Source of the DNA: CAZBWE01 sp964440735
GTDB taxonomy: Bacteria; Planctomycetota; Phycisphaerae; Sedimentisphaerales; Anaerobacaceae
Direction: 5' to 3'
DNA length: 22,951 bases
Assembly (NCBI GenBank): GCA_964440735.1
Contig: CAYTTK010000026.1
Span: 1 to 22,951 of the forward strand
Shown: positions 7,033-15,423 of the stretch, piece after piece
How the letters are laid out: every line of letters begins with the position of its first letter
How positions within the stretch are numbered: position 1 is the first letter of the stretch
Made by a program: the position numbers and the translations under genes
Notes under the pieces: model-generated
What the model was told of the DNA's origin: nothing
Database searches by the model: none
What the model saw: only the letters and a program-made list of their open reading frames with translations

Positions 7033-8052
7033 TTATCTTCGGTCTTTAGCTTCTTTGACCTTTTGCCAGAGCAGTTCACGTAGCTCTTTTATTCCTTTGC
7101 CAGTTACTGCTGATATTGGATAAACCATCTTCCTTAATTTTTTCTTCAAATCCCTAACTTTTTTGCCATCAGGGTTAAGGTCTATTTTATTGGCTACGAT
7201 AACTTCTGGTTTTTGAGCCAGTGCTTTACTATACAGCTTCAGCTCTTGGCGGATAGCTTTGTAATTCTCAGCAGGGTCGGAACCGTTCACAGGCATTATA
7301 TCAAGAAGGTGCACGATAATGCGGGTCCTTTCTATATGGCGAAGAAACTCAATGCCAAGCCCTGCGCCTTTGTGGGAACCCTCAATTAGACCTGGTATAT
7401 CGGCTATAACAAAGCGGCGAAAGTCGCTTAGTTCTACGATGCCGAGCACCGGCTCGAGGGTAGTGAATGGGTAATCAGCGATTTTCGGCCTTGCACCTGA
7501 GGTGCGGGAAATCAGGGTGCTTTTGCCGGCGTTCGGCATACCAACTAAGCCGACATCGGCGATGAGCTTTAATTCGAGCCGGATGTTTCTTTCCTGACCT
7601 GCTTTACCGGGTTCGGTGTTTCTTGGAGTTTGATTGGTCGCAGTTGCGAAGGCCTTATTGCCTCTTCCGCCTTTTCCGCCACGGCAGACGCATACCTTCA
7701 GCCCGATTTCGTTGAGGTCTTTTAGAAGCAGGTTCAGGTCGACATCATAGATAAGGGTGCCCGGTGGAACGCTGATTACAAGGTCCTGGCCGTTAGCTCC
7801 ATATTTGTTGTTTGAAGAGCCGGGCTGACCATTTTTCGCCTGCCAGTGGTGCTTGCCGGCGAAGTCCATCAGGGTATCGAGGTTTTCCATCGCCTGAAAA
7901 TAGACGTTTCCTCCTTTTCCGCCGTTGCCACCGTCGGGACCACCTTTGGGAACGAACTTTTCCCTGCGGAAGCTGACGCAGCCATTGCCGCCGTCTCCTG
8001 CCTTGACCCAGATTTGTGCCTCATCAATAAACATATCTCGTTTCTCGTCCAT
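7033..8052 (-). CDS. obg: Obg GTPase (ribosome assembly)
   Basis: A 339-residue Obg/CgtA GTPase, involved in 50S maturation and stress control. The N-terminal glycine-rich Obg domain is typical: FIDEAQIWVKAGDGGNG and VPKGGPDGGNGGKGGNVYF. The G domain has G1 GMPNAGKST, switch YPFTTLEPVLG, G3 DIPGLIEGSHKGAGLG, G4 NKID and G5 SAVTGKG. There is no long C-terminal extension. The ATG at 8052 gives six extra residues before MFIDEA, the usual Obg beginning (ATG 8034); neither has a strong ribosome site. It lies downstream of rpmA, a common pairing, but a terminator stands between them. Confidence 0.96.
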   Translation of the reverse strand: MDEKRDMFIDEAQIWVKAGDGGNGCVSFRREKFVPKGGPDGGNGGKGGNVYFQAMENLDTLMDFAGKHHWQAKNGQPGSSNNKYGANGQDLVISVPPGTLIYDVDLNLLLKDLNEIGLKVCVCRGGKGGRGNKAFATATNQTPRNTEPGKAGQERNIRLELKLIADVGLVGMPNAGKSTLISRTSGARPKIADYPFTTLEPVLGIVELSDFRRFVIADIPGLIEGSHKGAGLGIEFLRHIERTRIIVHLLDIMPVNGSDPAENYKAIRQELKLYSKALAQKPEVIVANKIDLNPDGKKVRDLKKKLRKMVYPISAVTGKGIKELRELLWQKVKEAKDRR

Positions 8053-8140
8053 TCTCTATAGCAGCCCTAATGAATCAGGTGCTACTGTGAAGGATGAATC
8101 GCTCGTCGTTTGTATACCGTATATAGTATTGCATTTATAT

Positions 8141-8170
8141 AAAAAAAGGATGGTAAAAAACCATCCTTTT
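8141..8170 (-). terminator. Intrinsic terminator of rpmA
   Basis: AAAAGGATGG (8144-8153) and CCATCCTTTT (8161-8170) form a perfect 10-bp stem with a 7-base loop. On the minus strand the stem is followed by a run of seven T (8141-8147 read in reverse, overlapping the stem end). It stands 27 bp after the rpmA stop, so obg needs read-through or its own promoter. Confidence 0.8.
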
Positions 8171-8197
8171 CTCTCGCATAATTTATTTTTATGTTTG

Positions 8198-8431
8198 TCA
8201 GACTATGTGGACTTTTCTGCCCTGGTAGCGGACCATTCCATCTGCGGTGGCAAATAGCGTATAGTCTCTGCCCATACCGACGTTGCTGCCGGGGAAGAAT
8301 TTTGTCCCGCACTGGCGGACAATGATTGAGCCGGCAGTAGCGTTCTGGCCGGCAAACAGCTTTATGCCTCTAAATTGAGCATTGCTGTCTCTGCCGTTTC
8401 TTGAAGAGCCCTGTCCTTTTTTATGTGCCAT
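8198..8431 (-). CDS. rpmA: 50S ribosomal protein bL27
   Basis: A 77-residue bL27. It begins MAHKKGQGSSRNGRDSN and contains FAGQNATAGSIIVRQCGTKF and GRDYTLFATADGMVRY, all diagnostic of the family. bL27 sits near the peptidyl-transferase centre. GAGGTAA stands eight bases before the ATG. A promoter lies at 8484-8512 and a terminator at 8141-8170, so it looks like a single-gene transcript. The usual upstream partner rplU (bL21) is absent here. Confidence 0.97.
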   Translation of the reverse strand: MAHKKGQGSSRNGRDSNAQFRGIKLFAGQNATAGSIIVRQCGTKFFPGSNVGMGRDYTLFATADGMVRYQGRKVHIV

Positions 8432-8483
8432 ACGTGGTTACCTCTATTTTGAACAAACAAAGTTATCGATTATTAATAACAAT

Positions 8484-8512
8484 ATATTAACCTGTTTGTT
8501 TGGTTTTGTCCA
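8484..8512 (-). promoter_or_regulatory. Sigma-70-type promoter for rpmA
   Basis: On the minus strand: -35 TGGACA (8507-8512), a 17-bp spacer and -10 TAATAT (8484-8489), about 53 bp before the rpmA ATG. -35 matches 5 of 6 and -10 matches 4 of 6 consensus bases. Confidence 0.5.
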
Positions 8513-8552
8513 GCGATTTTTAAGATTTTGGAGAAAACGGCATTTTTTCCCG

Positions 8553-9245
8553 TTAATACTCTGGTTCTGCATATAGTATTGCTTTGATTTCGTTTAATGG
8601 AACCAGACCGGCAGTAGCGAGTTTTATCCTGCCCGAGGGGTCTATAAAGAAGCTGCAGGGCACGCCACTGGTCCTATAAGCCCTCATAAAGCCGAATGGT
8701 TCCGGCATGTCGCCTTTTTCGAGAAGGACCGTATAGTTCATTTTTTGCTTGGTTACGAATTTTACTATCAATTCCGGTCTCTCGTTTGTTATGGCAAGCA
8801 TTATGAGATTGTCTTCGCTGATGGTTTCGCGTAATTCTATCAGGTGTGGTATCTCAATTCTGCAGGGCGGGCACCAGGTTGCTCATAAGATAATCATCAC
8901 GTTTTTACCGCGATAATCACTTAATTTATGCTGTTTGCCGTTGATATCGGGTAAAGTGAAGTCCAGTGCATGTTTGCCAGACCAGGGTTTGTAAGCAGGA
9001 CCCCAAGTCTTTGCCGACCTGAGGACGTCTTTTAGAGTCATTTTTGAGATAGTAGTATCGGTGGATGGTTTATCGGTTTTTTCAGTAGATGGTTGAGATT
9101 GTGAGGATTTGTCGGGATATTGCTCCGGCTGAATCTTTTCGACAGGTTCCTTTTTACACCCCGGCCAAGTTATTATTGCAGCGAGTATCATTATGAGAAC
9201 AAAAGATACTCGCCGGATGACCGTTTTTTTGTCTTGCCTGGGTAT
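8553..9245 (-). pseudogene. TlpA/thioredoxin-like lipoprotein gene with in-frame TGA and lost start
   Basis: Two open parts in the same frame (9191-8886 and 8882-8553) join into one thioredoxin-fold protein: FTLPDINGKQHKLSDYRGKN, then VMIIL-stop-ATWCPPCRIEIP, then LIMLAITNERPELIVKF and SGVPCSFFIDPSGRI. The TGA (8883-8885) stands exactly where TlpA/ResA proteins have Trp in FWATWCPPC, and it removes the CPPC active site from the N-terminal part. TGA is a normal stop in this window. The start is also damaged: the strong site AGGAG (9255-9259) is followed nine bases later by an in-frame ATA (9243-9245), which gives a proper basic-hydrophobic signal sequence ending in GC. The only ATG (9191) lies inside that signal and lacks a ribosome site. 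Both lesions are single G-to-A changes. Read-through or sequencing error remain possible. Confidence 0.75.
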
Positions 9246-9357
9246 CTTATCTTTCTCCTAAAAATTGCAGTTCAACAGTATATATTATTTATTCCACAGA
9301 CCAAGACAAAAGTTTGTAAATTGTGGTTTTGAACGGCAAACATGGAGGACATCTTTT

Positions 9358-9386
9358 TTGACCTGCAACTGCAGATATGCTAAAAT
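9358..9386 (+). promoter_or_regulatory. Sigma-70-type promoter for the sialate esterase-like gene
   Basis: -35 TTGACC (9358-9363), a 17-bp spacer and -10 TAAAAT (9381-9386), each five of six consensus bases. It predicts a leader of about 70 bases before the GTG at 9466. Confidence 0.55.
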
Positions 9387-9465
9387 CCTGGTTCTGGTTG
9401 AAAGTGGCGTGCGAATATTGGAAATTATGTTTTACTTAATTGTTGTAAATTTGAGGTGCTAATAC

Positions 9466-11061
9466 GTGAGCTGTAGAAGAATCAGTTTTTATGTATCGGT
9501 CGTTTTGGTCGTTTCATTTGCCCATGTAATGGTGTGGGTAGATGCGGCTTTGGCTGATGTGAAGCTGCCGGCTGTAATAAGTGATAATATGGTTTTGCAG
9601 CAGTGCAGAGAAGTGCCTATTTGGGGCTGGGCTGAGCCGGGTGAGCAGATTAAAGTCAGCTTCAGTTGGAGTAAGAAAAAGGCGGTGGCTAAGGCGGACA
9701 AAGATGGTAAGTGGATGTTGGAGATAAGCCCACCCAGGACAGGCGGGCCTTATAAGATGACCGTCAGAGGTAAAAACAATGTTGTCAAAATTAAGAATAT
9801 TTTAGTTGGTGAGGTCTGGCTTTGTTCGGGCCAGTCAAATATGGAATTTCCTGTCGGTGCAAGGGAAAGATGGAAGACCGGAGTTTTTGATTTCGAACGG
9901 GAGATAGCAGCGGCTGATTATCCGAACATTCGATTGTTCACTGTCAAGCAGGTATCAGAAGAGCAGCCGCAGTCGGATTGTGTGGGCAATTGGCAGTTGT
10001 GCAGTCCGGAGACGATTGGCGATTTTTCGGCTGTTGCCTATTGTTTTGGCAGAGAGCTTCACAAAGAGCTTAAAGTGCCTATCGGCTTAATTCACACATC
10101 GTGGAGTGGAACACCGGCTGAGGCGTGGACAAGACGAGAGGTGCTTCAAGCGGAACCGGTGCTTGAGCCCATTTTAGAGCGGTATGAGAAGCTGGTTGAG
10201 GAGTATCCACAAGCAAGGGCAGAATATCAGCAGAAGTTGGAACAGTGGAAGGACGCAGTTGAAAAGGTCGAAAGAGAGGGGAAAAAACCGCCCGAGAAAC
10301 CGCGTTCACCGACAAAGCCCGGAAATCGGTTATCGCCATCAGGTTTGTATAATGGTATGATTGCACCACTTATTCCGTATGGGATTTGCGGAGCGATATG
10401 GTATCAGGGCGAGTCGAATGCTGAGCGGGCGTATCAGTATCAAAAGCTATTTCCTGCATTGATTAAAAACTGGCGCAACGATTGGAGGCAGGGTGATTTT
10501 CCTTTCCTGTTCGTGCAGCTGGCTAATTTCAAAGCTGTCAAACCAGAACCATCTGAAAGTGACTGGGCGGAGCTGCGCGAGGCACAGCTGATGACATTGG
10601 CTTTGCCAAATACGGCAATGGCGGTGACCATAGATATCGGAGAAGCTAACGATATTCACCCGAAGAATAAACAGGATGTTGGCAGGCGGTTAGCTTTATG
10701 GGCCTTGGCCAAAAGCTATGGGGAAAAACTAGTATATAGCGGCCCGGTTTATAAATCAATGGGTGTCGAGGGTAATAAGATAATTCTGTATTTTGACCAT
10801 ATTGGCAGCGGTCTTGTTGCCGGTGGCGGTGAGCCATTGAAAGGTTTTGCCACAGCCGCTGCAGACCGCAAGTTCGTTTGGGCCGAGGCGAAGGTAGATG
10901 GTGATACTATTGTAGTTAGCAGTGACAAAGTTTGCCAACCGGTTGCTGTTCGTTATGCCTGGGCAGACAATCCAGTATGTAATCTGTATAACAAGGAAGG
11001 CTTGCCGGCTTCACCATTCCGTACCGATGATTGGCCTGGCATCACAATCAATAAAAAATAA
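9466..11061 (+). CDS. Secreted sialate O-acetylesterase-like SGNH hydrolase
   Basis: A 531-residue exported esterase. The N-terminus (MSCRRISFYVSVVLVVSFAH...) is a Sec signal ending near AALA. After it, LPAVISDNMVLQQ and VPIWGWAEPGEQIKV are typical of the beta-rich N-terminal part of this family. LCSGQSNMEFPVG carries the nucleophile Ser in GQSNM. WYQGESNAE is the second conserved block, and DIGEANDIHPKNKQDVGRRL contains the Asp/His of the catalytic site. Such enzymes remove O-acetyl groups from sialic acids or other acetylated sugars and are common in polysaccharide degraders. GTG 9466 is preceded by GAGGTG and a promoter at 9358. It stands alone; no sugar transporter is adjacent, so the real substrate is open. 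Confidence 0.9.
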   Translation: MSCRRISFYVSVVLVVSFAHVMVWVDAALADVKLPAVISDNMVLQQCREVPIWGWAEPGEQIKVSFSWSKKKAVAKADKDGKWMLEISPPRTGGPYKMTVRGKNNVVKIKNILVGEVWLCSGQSNMEFPVGARERWKTGVFDFEREIAAADYPNIRLFTVKQVSEEQPQSDCVGNWQLCSPETIGDFSAVAYCFGRELHKELKVPIGLIHTSWSGTPAEAWTRREVLQAEPVLEPILERYEKLVEEYPQARAEYQQKLEQWKDAVEKVEREGKKPPEKPRSPTKPGNRLSPSGLYNGMIAPLIPYGICGAIWYQGESNAERAYQYQKLFPALIKNWRNDWRQGDFPFLFVQLANFKAVKPEPSESDWAELREAQLMTLALPNTAMAVTIDIGEANDIHPKNKQDVGRRLALWALAKSYGEKLVYSGPVYKSMGVEGNKIILYFDHIGSGLVAGGGEPLKGFATAAADRKFVWAEAKVDGDTIVVSSDKVCQPVAVRYAWADNPVCNLYNKEGLPASPFRTDDWPGITINKK

Positions 11062-11243
11062 GACACCGTTATAACTACAGTCCTTGTATAGATTTCTGAT
11101 TTTTAATTTTTGTTCTCTGTGTTTCAACCGCATTTTCCTGGCCGTTCTTTTATCGTTTGACAAAACAGATTCTGAGATTAACATAGGCTTTTAGATAATT
11201 GTGATAAGTGATTGTTTTGAGTTTTTTTGTTTTCTTATAAAGA

Positions 11244-12944
11244 ATGGCAGTGAGTGAGTTTTCGGTTAACATATTGGCTCAGGGTGTTGAGCATCTCAAT
11301 ATTATTTTGCTGATGGGTCTGGCCATATTTTTTGGCACAGTAGGTGCGGGTATCTTTCAGAGGTTTCATATTCCACGGATAATAGGTTATGTCACCATTG
11401 GTATAGTCCTCGGGCCGGTATTAAAGATAATTTCCCAACAAACGGTCCAGAATCTTGAATTGTTTAATCTGTTTGCTCTGGGTATTATTGGTTTTTTAAT
11501 TGGCGGTGAGCTTAAGCGTGATATCTTTGTAAAATTCGGCAAACAGGTTTTTGCAATTTTACTATTTGAGGGAGGAGTAGCATTTTTATTGGTTGTGGTT
11601 GTTAGTTTCATAGCACTTCATTATTTGACACATTATGATTGGCAAACATCGTTGGCGGTGGCAGTGGTATTTGGTGCTATCTGTTCAGCGACAGACCCTG
11701 CTTCGACGGTAAATGTATTGTGGGAGTATAAAGCCCGTGGTCCACTTACAACGATGCTGACAGCAATTGTTGCTTTGGACGATGCTCTTGCTCTTGTGCT
11801 ATACATTGCTGGTGTCAGCTTAGCGAATTTTCTTACCGGTCATAGGGAAATTGGTATTTTGTCGATGATTTTTCATTCGCTTTGGGAGGTGGTTGGCTCT
11901 TTAGGGCTGGGTGTGACGGCAGGGGTGATATTGCGATGGATTACACGGTTGATTGACGACGATGAAAAAACTCTAATTTTTACAATTAGCACTATAGTGT
12001 TGGTTATCGGTTTGGCGATAGCTACGGGGCTGGATGTGATTCTGTCGTCTATGGCTTGTGGAGTTACTTTGATAAACTTTTCGCCCAGACGAAGCCTCAA
12101 GAGCTTCGAGCTTGTTCGTAAATTTTCACCTCCGATTTATGTTCTGTTTTTTGTTTTAATTGGCGCCAGACTAAGGATTAGTTTGTCCGGTCAAATTTGG
12201 TTATTAGCCGCTGCTTACGTTATTGGAAGCACTGTTGGAAAAACTGCAGGGTCGTTCTGGGGTTCTATTTACTCTAAAGCTGTACCGGCAATCAGGAAAT
12301 ATCTTGGATTTTGTTTGTATCAACAGGGCACTATCGCAATTGCGTTGTTGATTATGGCAAGCAGCCGATTCGAAGGACAAATTAGAGATACGATGTTGTC
12401 GGTAATAATAATAGGTATATTTATACTACAGCTTATTGGCCCTCTATTTGTAAAAGTGGGCATCAAAAAGGCCGGAGAGGCCGGACTTAATATCACAGAA
12501 GATGACCTGATTAAAACTTATAAAGTTGCTGATGTGATGGACACGAATGTGCCGGTCATTTCTGCAGGCACATCCCTGAGCGAGGTAATCAAGGTGGTCA
12601 GCGATACTGATAATTTTTATTATCCTGTTGTTGATAGTGATAAAAAGCTGATTGGTGCTATTACACTGAGCGGCATCAGAAATACTTTTACGACACAGGA
12701 GTTGAACGATTGGCTGGTAGCACTTGATATTATGGAGCCGATTATTGCTAAGATGAAGCCGGATATGGCATTATCCGAGGCGTTTGAGCAGGCAGGCCGG
12801 CTTGATTTAGAGCATCTGCCGCTAGTGGCCTCCAGTGAAGATACCCGGTTTGTTGGAGTTCTGGACTGTCGAGCGGTTCGCCGGCAGCTTTCTGCAGAGG
12901 TGTTGTCGAGGCAGAAAAAGGCCGATAGTGCATCAAGTGGCTGA
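11244..12944 (+). CDS. CPA-family cation:proton antiporter with C-terminal CBS pair (copy 1)
   Basis: A 566-residue membrane protein. Residues about 15-405 form a Na+/H+ exchanger domain with around 12 hydrophobic helices. Conserved parts include FHIPRIIGYVTIGIVLGP, SATDPASTVNVLWEYK (D151) and IVALDDALALVLY, where D179-D180 correspond to the ion-binding Asp pair seen in electrogenic antiporters. From about residue 425 two CBS motifs follow (DVMDTNVPVISAG, YYPVVDSDKKLIGAIT, then LEHLPLVAS, FVGVLDCRAV), which usually sense adenine nucleotides or ionic strength. The next gene is a paralogue of identical length 39 bp downstream. Ion specificity (Na+, K+) cannot be read from the sequence. The ribosome site is weak (AAAGA). 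Confidence 0.92.
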   Translation: MAVSEFSVNILAQGVEHLNIILLMGLAIFFGTVGAGIFQRFHIPRIIGYVTIGIVLGPVLKIISQQTVQNLELFNLFALGIIGFLIGGELKRDIFVKFGKQVFAILLFEGGVAFLLVVVVSFIALHYLTHYDWQTSLAVAVVFGAICSATDPASTVNVLWEYKARGPLTTMLTAIVALDDALALVLYIAGVSLANFLTGHREIGILSMIFHSLWEVVGSLGLGVTAGVILRWITRLIDDDEKTLIFTISTIVLVIGLAIATGLDVILSSMACGVTLINFSPRRSLKSFELVRKFSPPIYVLFFVLIGARLRISLSGQIWLLAAAYVIGSTVGKTAGSFWGSIYSKAVPAIRKYLGFCLYQQGTIAIALLIMASSRFEGQIRDTMLSVIIIGIFILQLIGPLFVKVGIKKAGEAGLNITEDDLIKTYKVADVMDTNVPVISAGTSLSEVIKVVSDTDNFYYPVVDSDKKLIGAITLSGIRNTFTTQELNDWLVALDIMEPIIAKMKPDMALSEAFEQAGRLDLEHLPLVASSEDTRFVGVLDCRAVRRQLSAEVLSRQKKADSASSG

Positions 12945-12983
12945 TGCACATAATTTGTGTAAGATTTCGAAAAAGGAACCACT

Positions 12984-14684
12984 GTGATTTATCCGTTTGT
13001 TATTGCGAGCAGTGAGGTTATTGGCCATTTGAATTTGGCCTTGTTGTTCGGGCTGGTAATCTTATTCGGGGCATTTGGTGCACGTCTTTTTCAGAAATTC
13101 CGCATTCCTCAAGTTGTTGGTTGTATTGTTATTGGAATACTTTTAGGCGATGTCCTTCATTTAATAACACCGAAAACCATCGAGTCTCTCAAACCATTTA
13201 CCATGTTAGCGCTGGGAATCATTGGTTTTATGATAGGGGCGGAGCTTCGTGCTGATGTATTTAAAAAGTATGGCAAACAATTTTTCTTTATTCTTTTTTC
13301 GCAGGGCATAGGGGCTTTTTTGTTAGTTGCGGTTGGCACTTCGATAATAGCGTGGCTAATATTGGGCGATGTGTTCTTGTCAATTGCAATGGGTCTTGTT
13401 TTCGGTGCTATTGCCTCGGCTACAGCACCGGCAGCCACGGTAAATGTCTTATGGGAATATAAGACCAGAGGGCCTCTCACTGCTGCGATACTTGCTATTG
13501 TTGCGCTGGATGATGCCTTGGCACTATTGCTTTATCGAGGAGCTGCGACAGGGGCAAAAGCACTTATGGGAACAGGTCACGGTTCAGTTTTCACCGCTAT
13601 GGGGGTGCTTTTTGGGGAGATTGTCGGCGCTATATTATTAGGTTTTCTGGCGGGGGTATTATTGTATTTTTTACTAAAGTTTGTCAGAGCCGAGGATAAG
13701 ATTTTAGAATTTGCACTGGCGTCACTTTTACTTGTTGTCGGCGTCTCGATGATACCGGAAATTGACCCGATTTTGCCCGCTATGGTGCTGGGTATTACGA
13801 TAGCAAACCTGATGCCTCGTCAGAGCCGGGGTATGTTTAAGCTTGTCGAGAAATTTTCTCCGCCTATTTACATTTCATTTTTTGTGCTGGCCGGGGCGCA
13901 CATGCAGTTCGGCAAATTAGGTTTGTGGATGGTTATTATGATATTAGTATATACTCTTTTTAGGGCTGCAGGCAAGATGGCAGGTTCCTGGTTTGGTGCC
14001 AGGCATTCGGGGGCGCCGGCTGTTGTTCGTAAATACCTCGGAATCTGTCTTCTGCCCCAGGCCGGTGTGGCTATCGGCCTTGCCATTTTAGCCAGTCATC
14101 AGTTTGCTGCTGACCTTGGCCATATACTTATTATGGTGGTTATGACATCTATATTTTTGATGGAAATACTTGGGCCGATGTTAGTTAAAGTAGGTGTTAA
14201 AAAAGCAGGCGAAGTCGGTATGAATGTTACAGAAGAGGACCTGATAAAGACGTATAAAGTTGCTGATGTTTTGGATGCTGAGCCGACGAGTATTCCTCAG
14301 GATTTGCCGTTGCAGCAGATTCTTGAGGTGTTCAGCACGACTGATAGTGTATATTATCCGGTGATTGATAGTCAATCCAGACTCACAGGTATAATTACAA
14401 TCCCCGACATCAAGGAGATGTTCGCTAACAGGGATTTTGCCGGTTGGCTGCTGGCCTGTGATGTTGCCGAGCCGGTTAGGGATAAAATAACTCCTCAAAA
14501 GCCCCTTGATGAGGCGATAGAGTATATGAGACACTATGACCTTGAGAATATGCCCGTAGTGGCCGGTGATGACAATGATAAGCTTGTAGGTGTTTTGGAC
14601 TATCACAAGGTGCTTCGCAAGATAAGCGCTGAGGTTTTGCACAGACGTAAGACGGCAGATGGAGTAGCTATTGCAACAGATTAG
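12984..14684 (+). CDS. CPA-family cation:proton antiporter with C-terminal CBS pair (copy 2)
   Basis: Also 566 residues, with the same layout as its upstream neighbour and alignable without large gaps: FRIPQVVGCIVIGILLGD, ATVNVLWEYKTRGPLT, IVALDDALALLLY (Asp pair D176-D177), EEDLIKTYKVADVLD and a C-terminal CBS pair (YYPVIDSQSRLTGIIT, ENMPVVAG, LVGVLDYHKV). The helix-4-like motif is SATAPAA, with Ala148 where copy 1 has Asp in SATDPAS. This is a clear functional-site difference between the two copies. The start is GTG at 12984 with AAGGA upstream. Cotranscription with copy 1 is likely. The pair could work as a heterodimer or as two antiporters with different selectivity (inference). Confidence 0.92.
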   Translation: MIYPFVIASSEVIGHLNLALLFGLVILFGAFGARLFQKFRIPQVVGCIVIGILLGDVLHLITPKTIESLKPFTMLALGIIGFMIGAELRADVFKKYGKQFFFILFSQGIGAFLLVAVGTSIIAWLILGDVFLSIAMGLVFGAIASATAPAATVNVLWEYKTRGPLTAAILAIVALDDALALLLYRGAATGAKALMGTGHGSVFTAMGVLFGEIVGAILLGFLAGVLLYFLLKFVRAEDKILEFALASLLLVVGVSMIPEIDPILPAMVLGITIANLMPRQSRGMFKLVEKFSPPIYISFFVLAGAHMQFGKLGLWMVIMILVYTLFRAAGKMAGSWFGARHSGAPAVVRKYLGICLLPQAGVAIGLAILASHQFAADLGHILIMVVMTSIFLMEILGPMLVKVGVKKAGEVGMNVTEEDLIKTYKVADVLDAEPTSIPQDLPLQQILEVFSTTDSVYYPVIDSQSRLTGIITIPDIKEMFANRDFAGWLLACDVAEPVRDKITPQKPLDEAIEYMRHYDLENMPVVAGDDNDKLVGVLDYHKVLRKISAEVLHRRKTADGVAIATD

Positions 14685-14731
14685 CGCAATAAGTGAGTGC
14701 CCACAGTAGCTTGATAATTTATGGTGAAGTC

Positions 14732-15133
14732 TTGAAGCAGCTTTCTTTTCCAAAAAAGAAACGGCTTGTTAATAACAAGCAATTCAAGACCATCCTGGCT
14801 CGGAATTTGCGTGTCAGTGATAGTTTGCTTACACTTTATATGTCAGAAAACGATTGCGGGTATGCGCGATTGGGTGTATCTGTTGGCAAGTCTTGCGGCG
14901 GTGCGGTCGTCCGTAATCGTTTGAAGCGGCTGTTGCGGGAGGCCTTTCGACAAAGCCAGGACCGACTTCCGGCTGGACTTGATTATTTACTTATGATTTC
15001 ACCTCAATGGTCGAAAAGAATAAATGAAACAGCAACTACTGGAAAGACCGTAAAATTGCCGACATTTGAACAGGTAAGGACATCGTTTTTGGCTCTGGTA
15101 ACCGGTGCCCAAAAGCGGGTCAATAATCAGTAA
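14732..15133 (+). CDS. rnpA: Ribonuclease P protein component
   Basis: The protein subunit of RNase P, which helps the RNA subunit trim tRNA 5' ends. LSFPKKKRLVNNKQFK is the usual N-terminus, and RLGVSVGKSCGGAVVRNRLK followed by RLLREAFR is the RNA-binding RNR signature. I prefer TTG 14732 (MKQLSFPKKKRL, with GGTGAA just upstream) over the in-frame GTG at 14693, which adds 13 unusual residues and has no ribosome site. It follows the antiporters closely; the usual neighbour rpmH is absent from the window. Confidence 0.93.
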   Translation: MKQLSFPKKKRLVNNKQFKTILARNLRVSDSLLTLYMSENDCGYARLGVSVGKSCGGAVVRNRLKRLLREAFRQSQDRLPAGLDYLLMISPQWSKRINETATTGKTVKLPTFEQVRTSFLALVTGAQKRVNNQ

Positions 15134-15165
15134 GAAAATCAATATTCGATTTTTCAGGATAAGCT

Positions 15166-15423
15166 TTGAGTAAGAAAAGCAAATTAATGCCAATTGGTGT
15201 TACAGCAAAAAAAGCTGGCATTTCCCGGCAATCTCTGCAATACTACATTATGGTTGGTTTGCTTGAGCCCACAGAAGTTACCCCGACAGGCAGGCGGCTG
15301 TTTGACGAAAAGGGCATCGAGCGGATTAAACTGATAAAAAAACTTAATGACAGCGGCTATCCTTTGCGTGCCATAAGGGAGTTGTTTCTCCAGCGAGGGA
15401 CCGATTTGAAAGGAGGCAAATAG
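15166..15423 (+). CDS. MerR-like helix-turn-helix protein
   Basis: An 85-residue protein made almost entirely of a MerR-type DNA-binding domain: IGVTAKKAGISRQSLQYYIM (helix-turn-helix), then VGLLEPTEVTPTGRRLFDEK (wing) and ERIKLIKKLNDSGYPLRAIRELF. It lacks the long dimerisation helix and sensor domain of classical MerR. The start appears to be TTG 15166. Its stop TAG overlaps the GTG of the MlaD gene by one base, so the two are coupled; it may regulate this transcript (inference). Confidence 0.85.
   Translation: MSKKSKLMPIGVTAKKAGISRQSLQYYIMVGLLEPTEVTPTGRRLFDEKGIERIKLIKKLNDSGYPLRAIRELFLQRGTDLKGGK

Noticed and set aside
8883..8885. Selenocysteine at the TGA of the TlpA-like gene.
   Set aside because: The position is a conserved Trp, not a redox Cys, and I see no convincing SECIS-type hairpin directly downstream.
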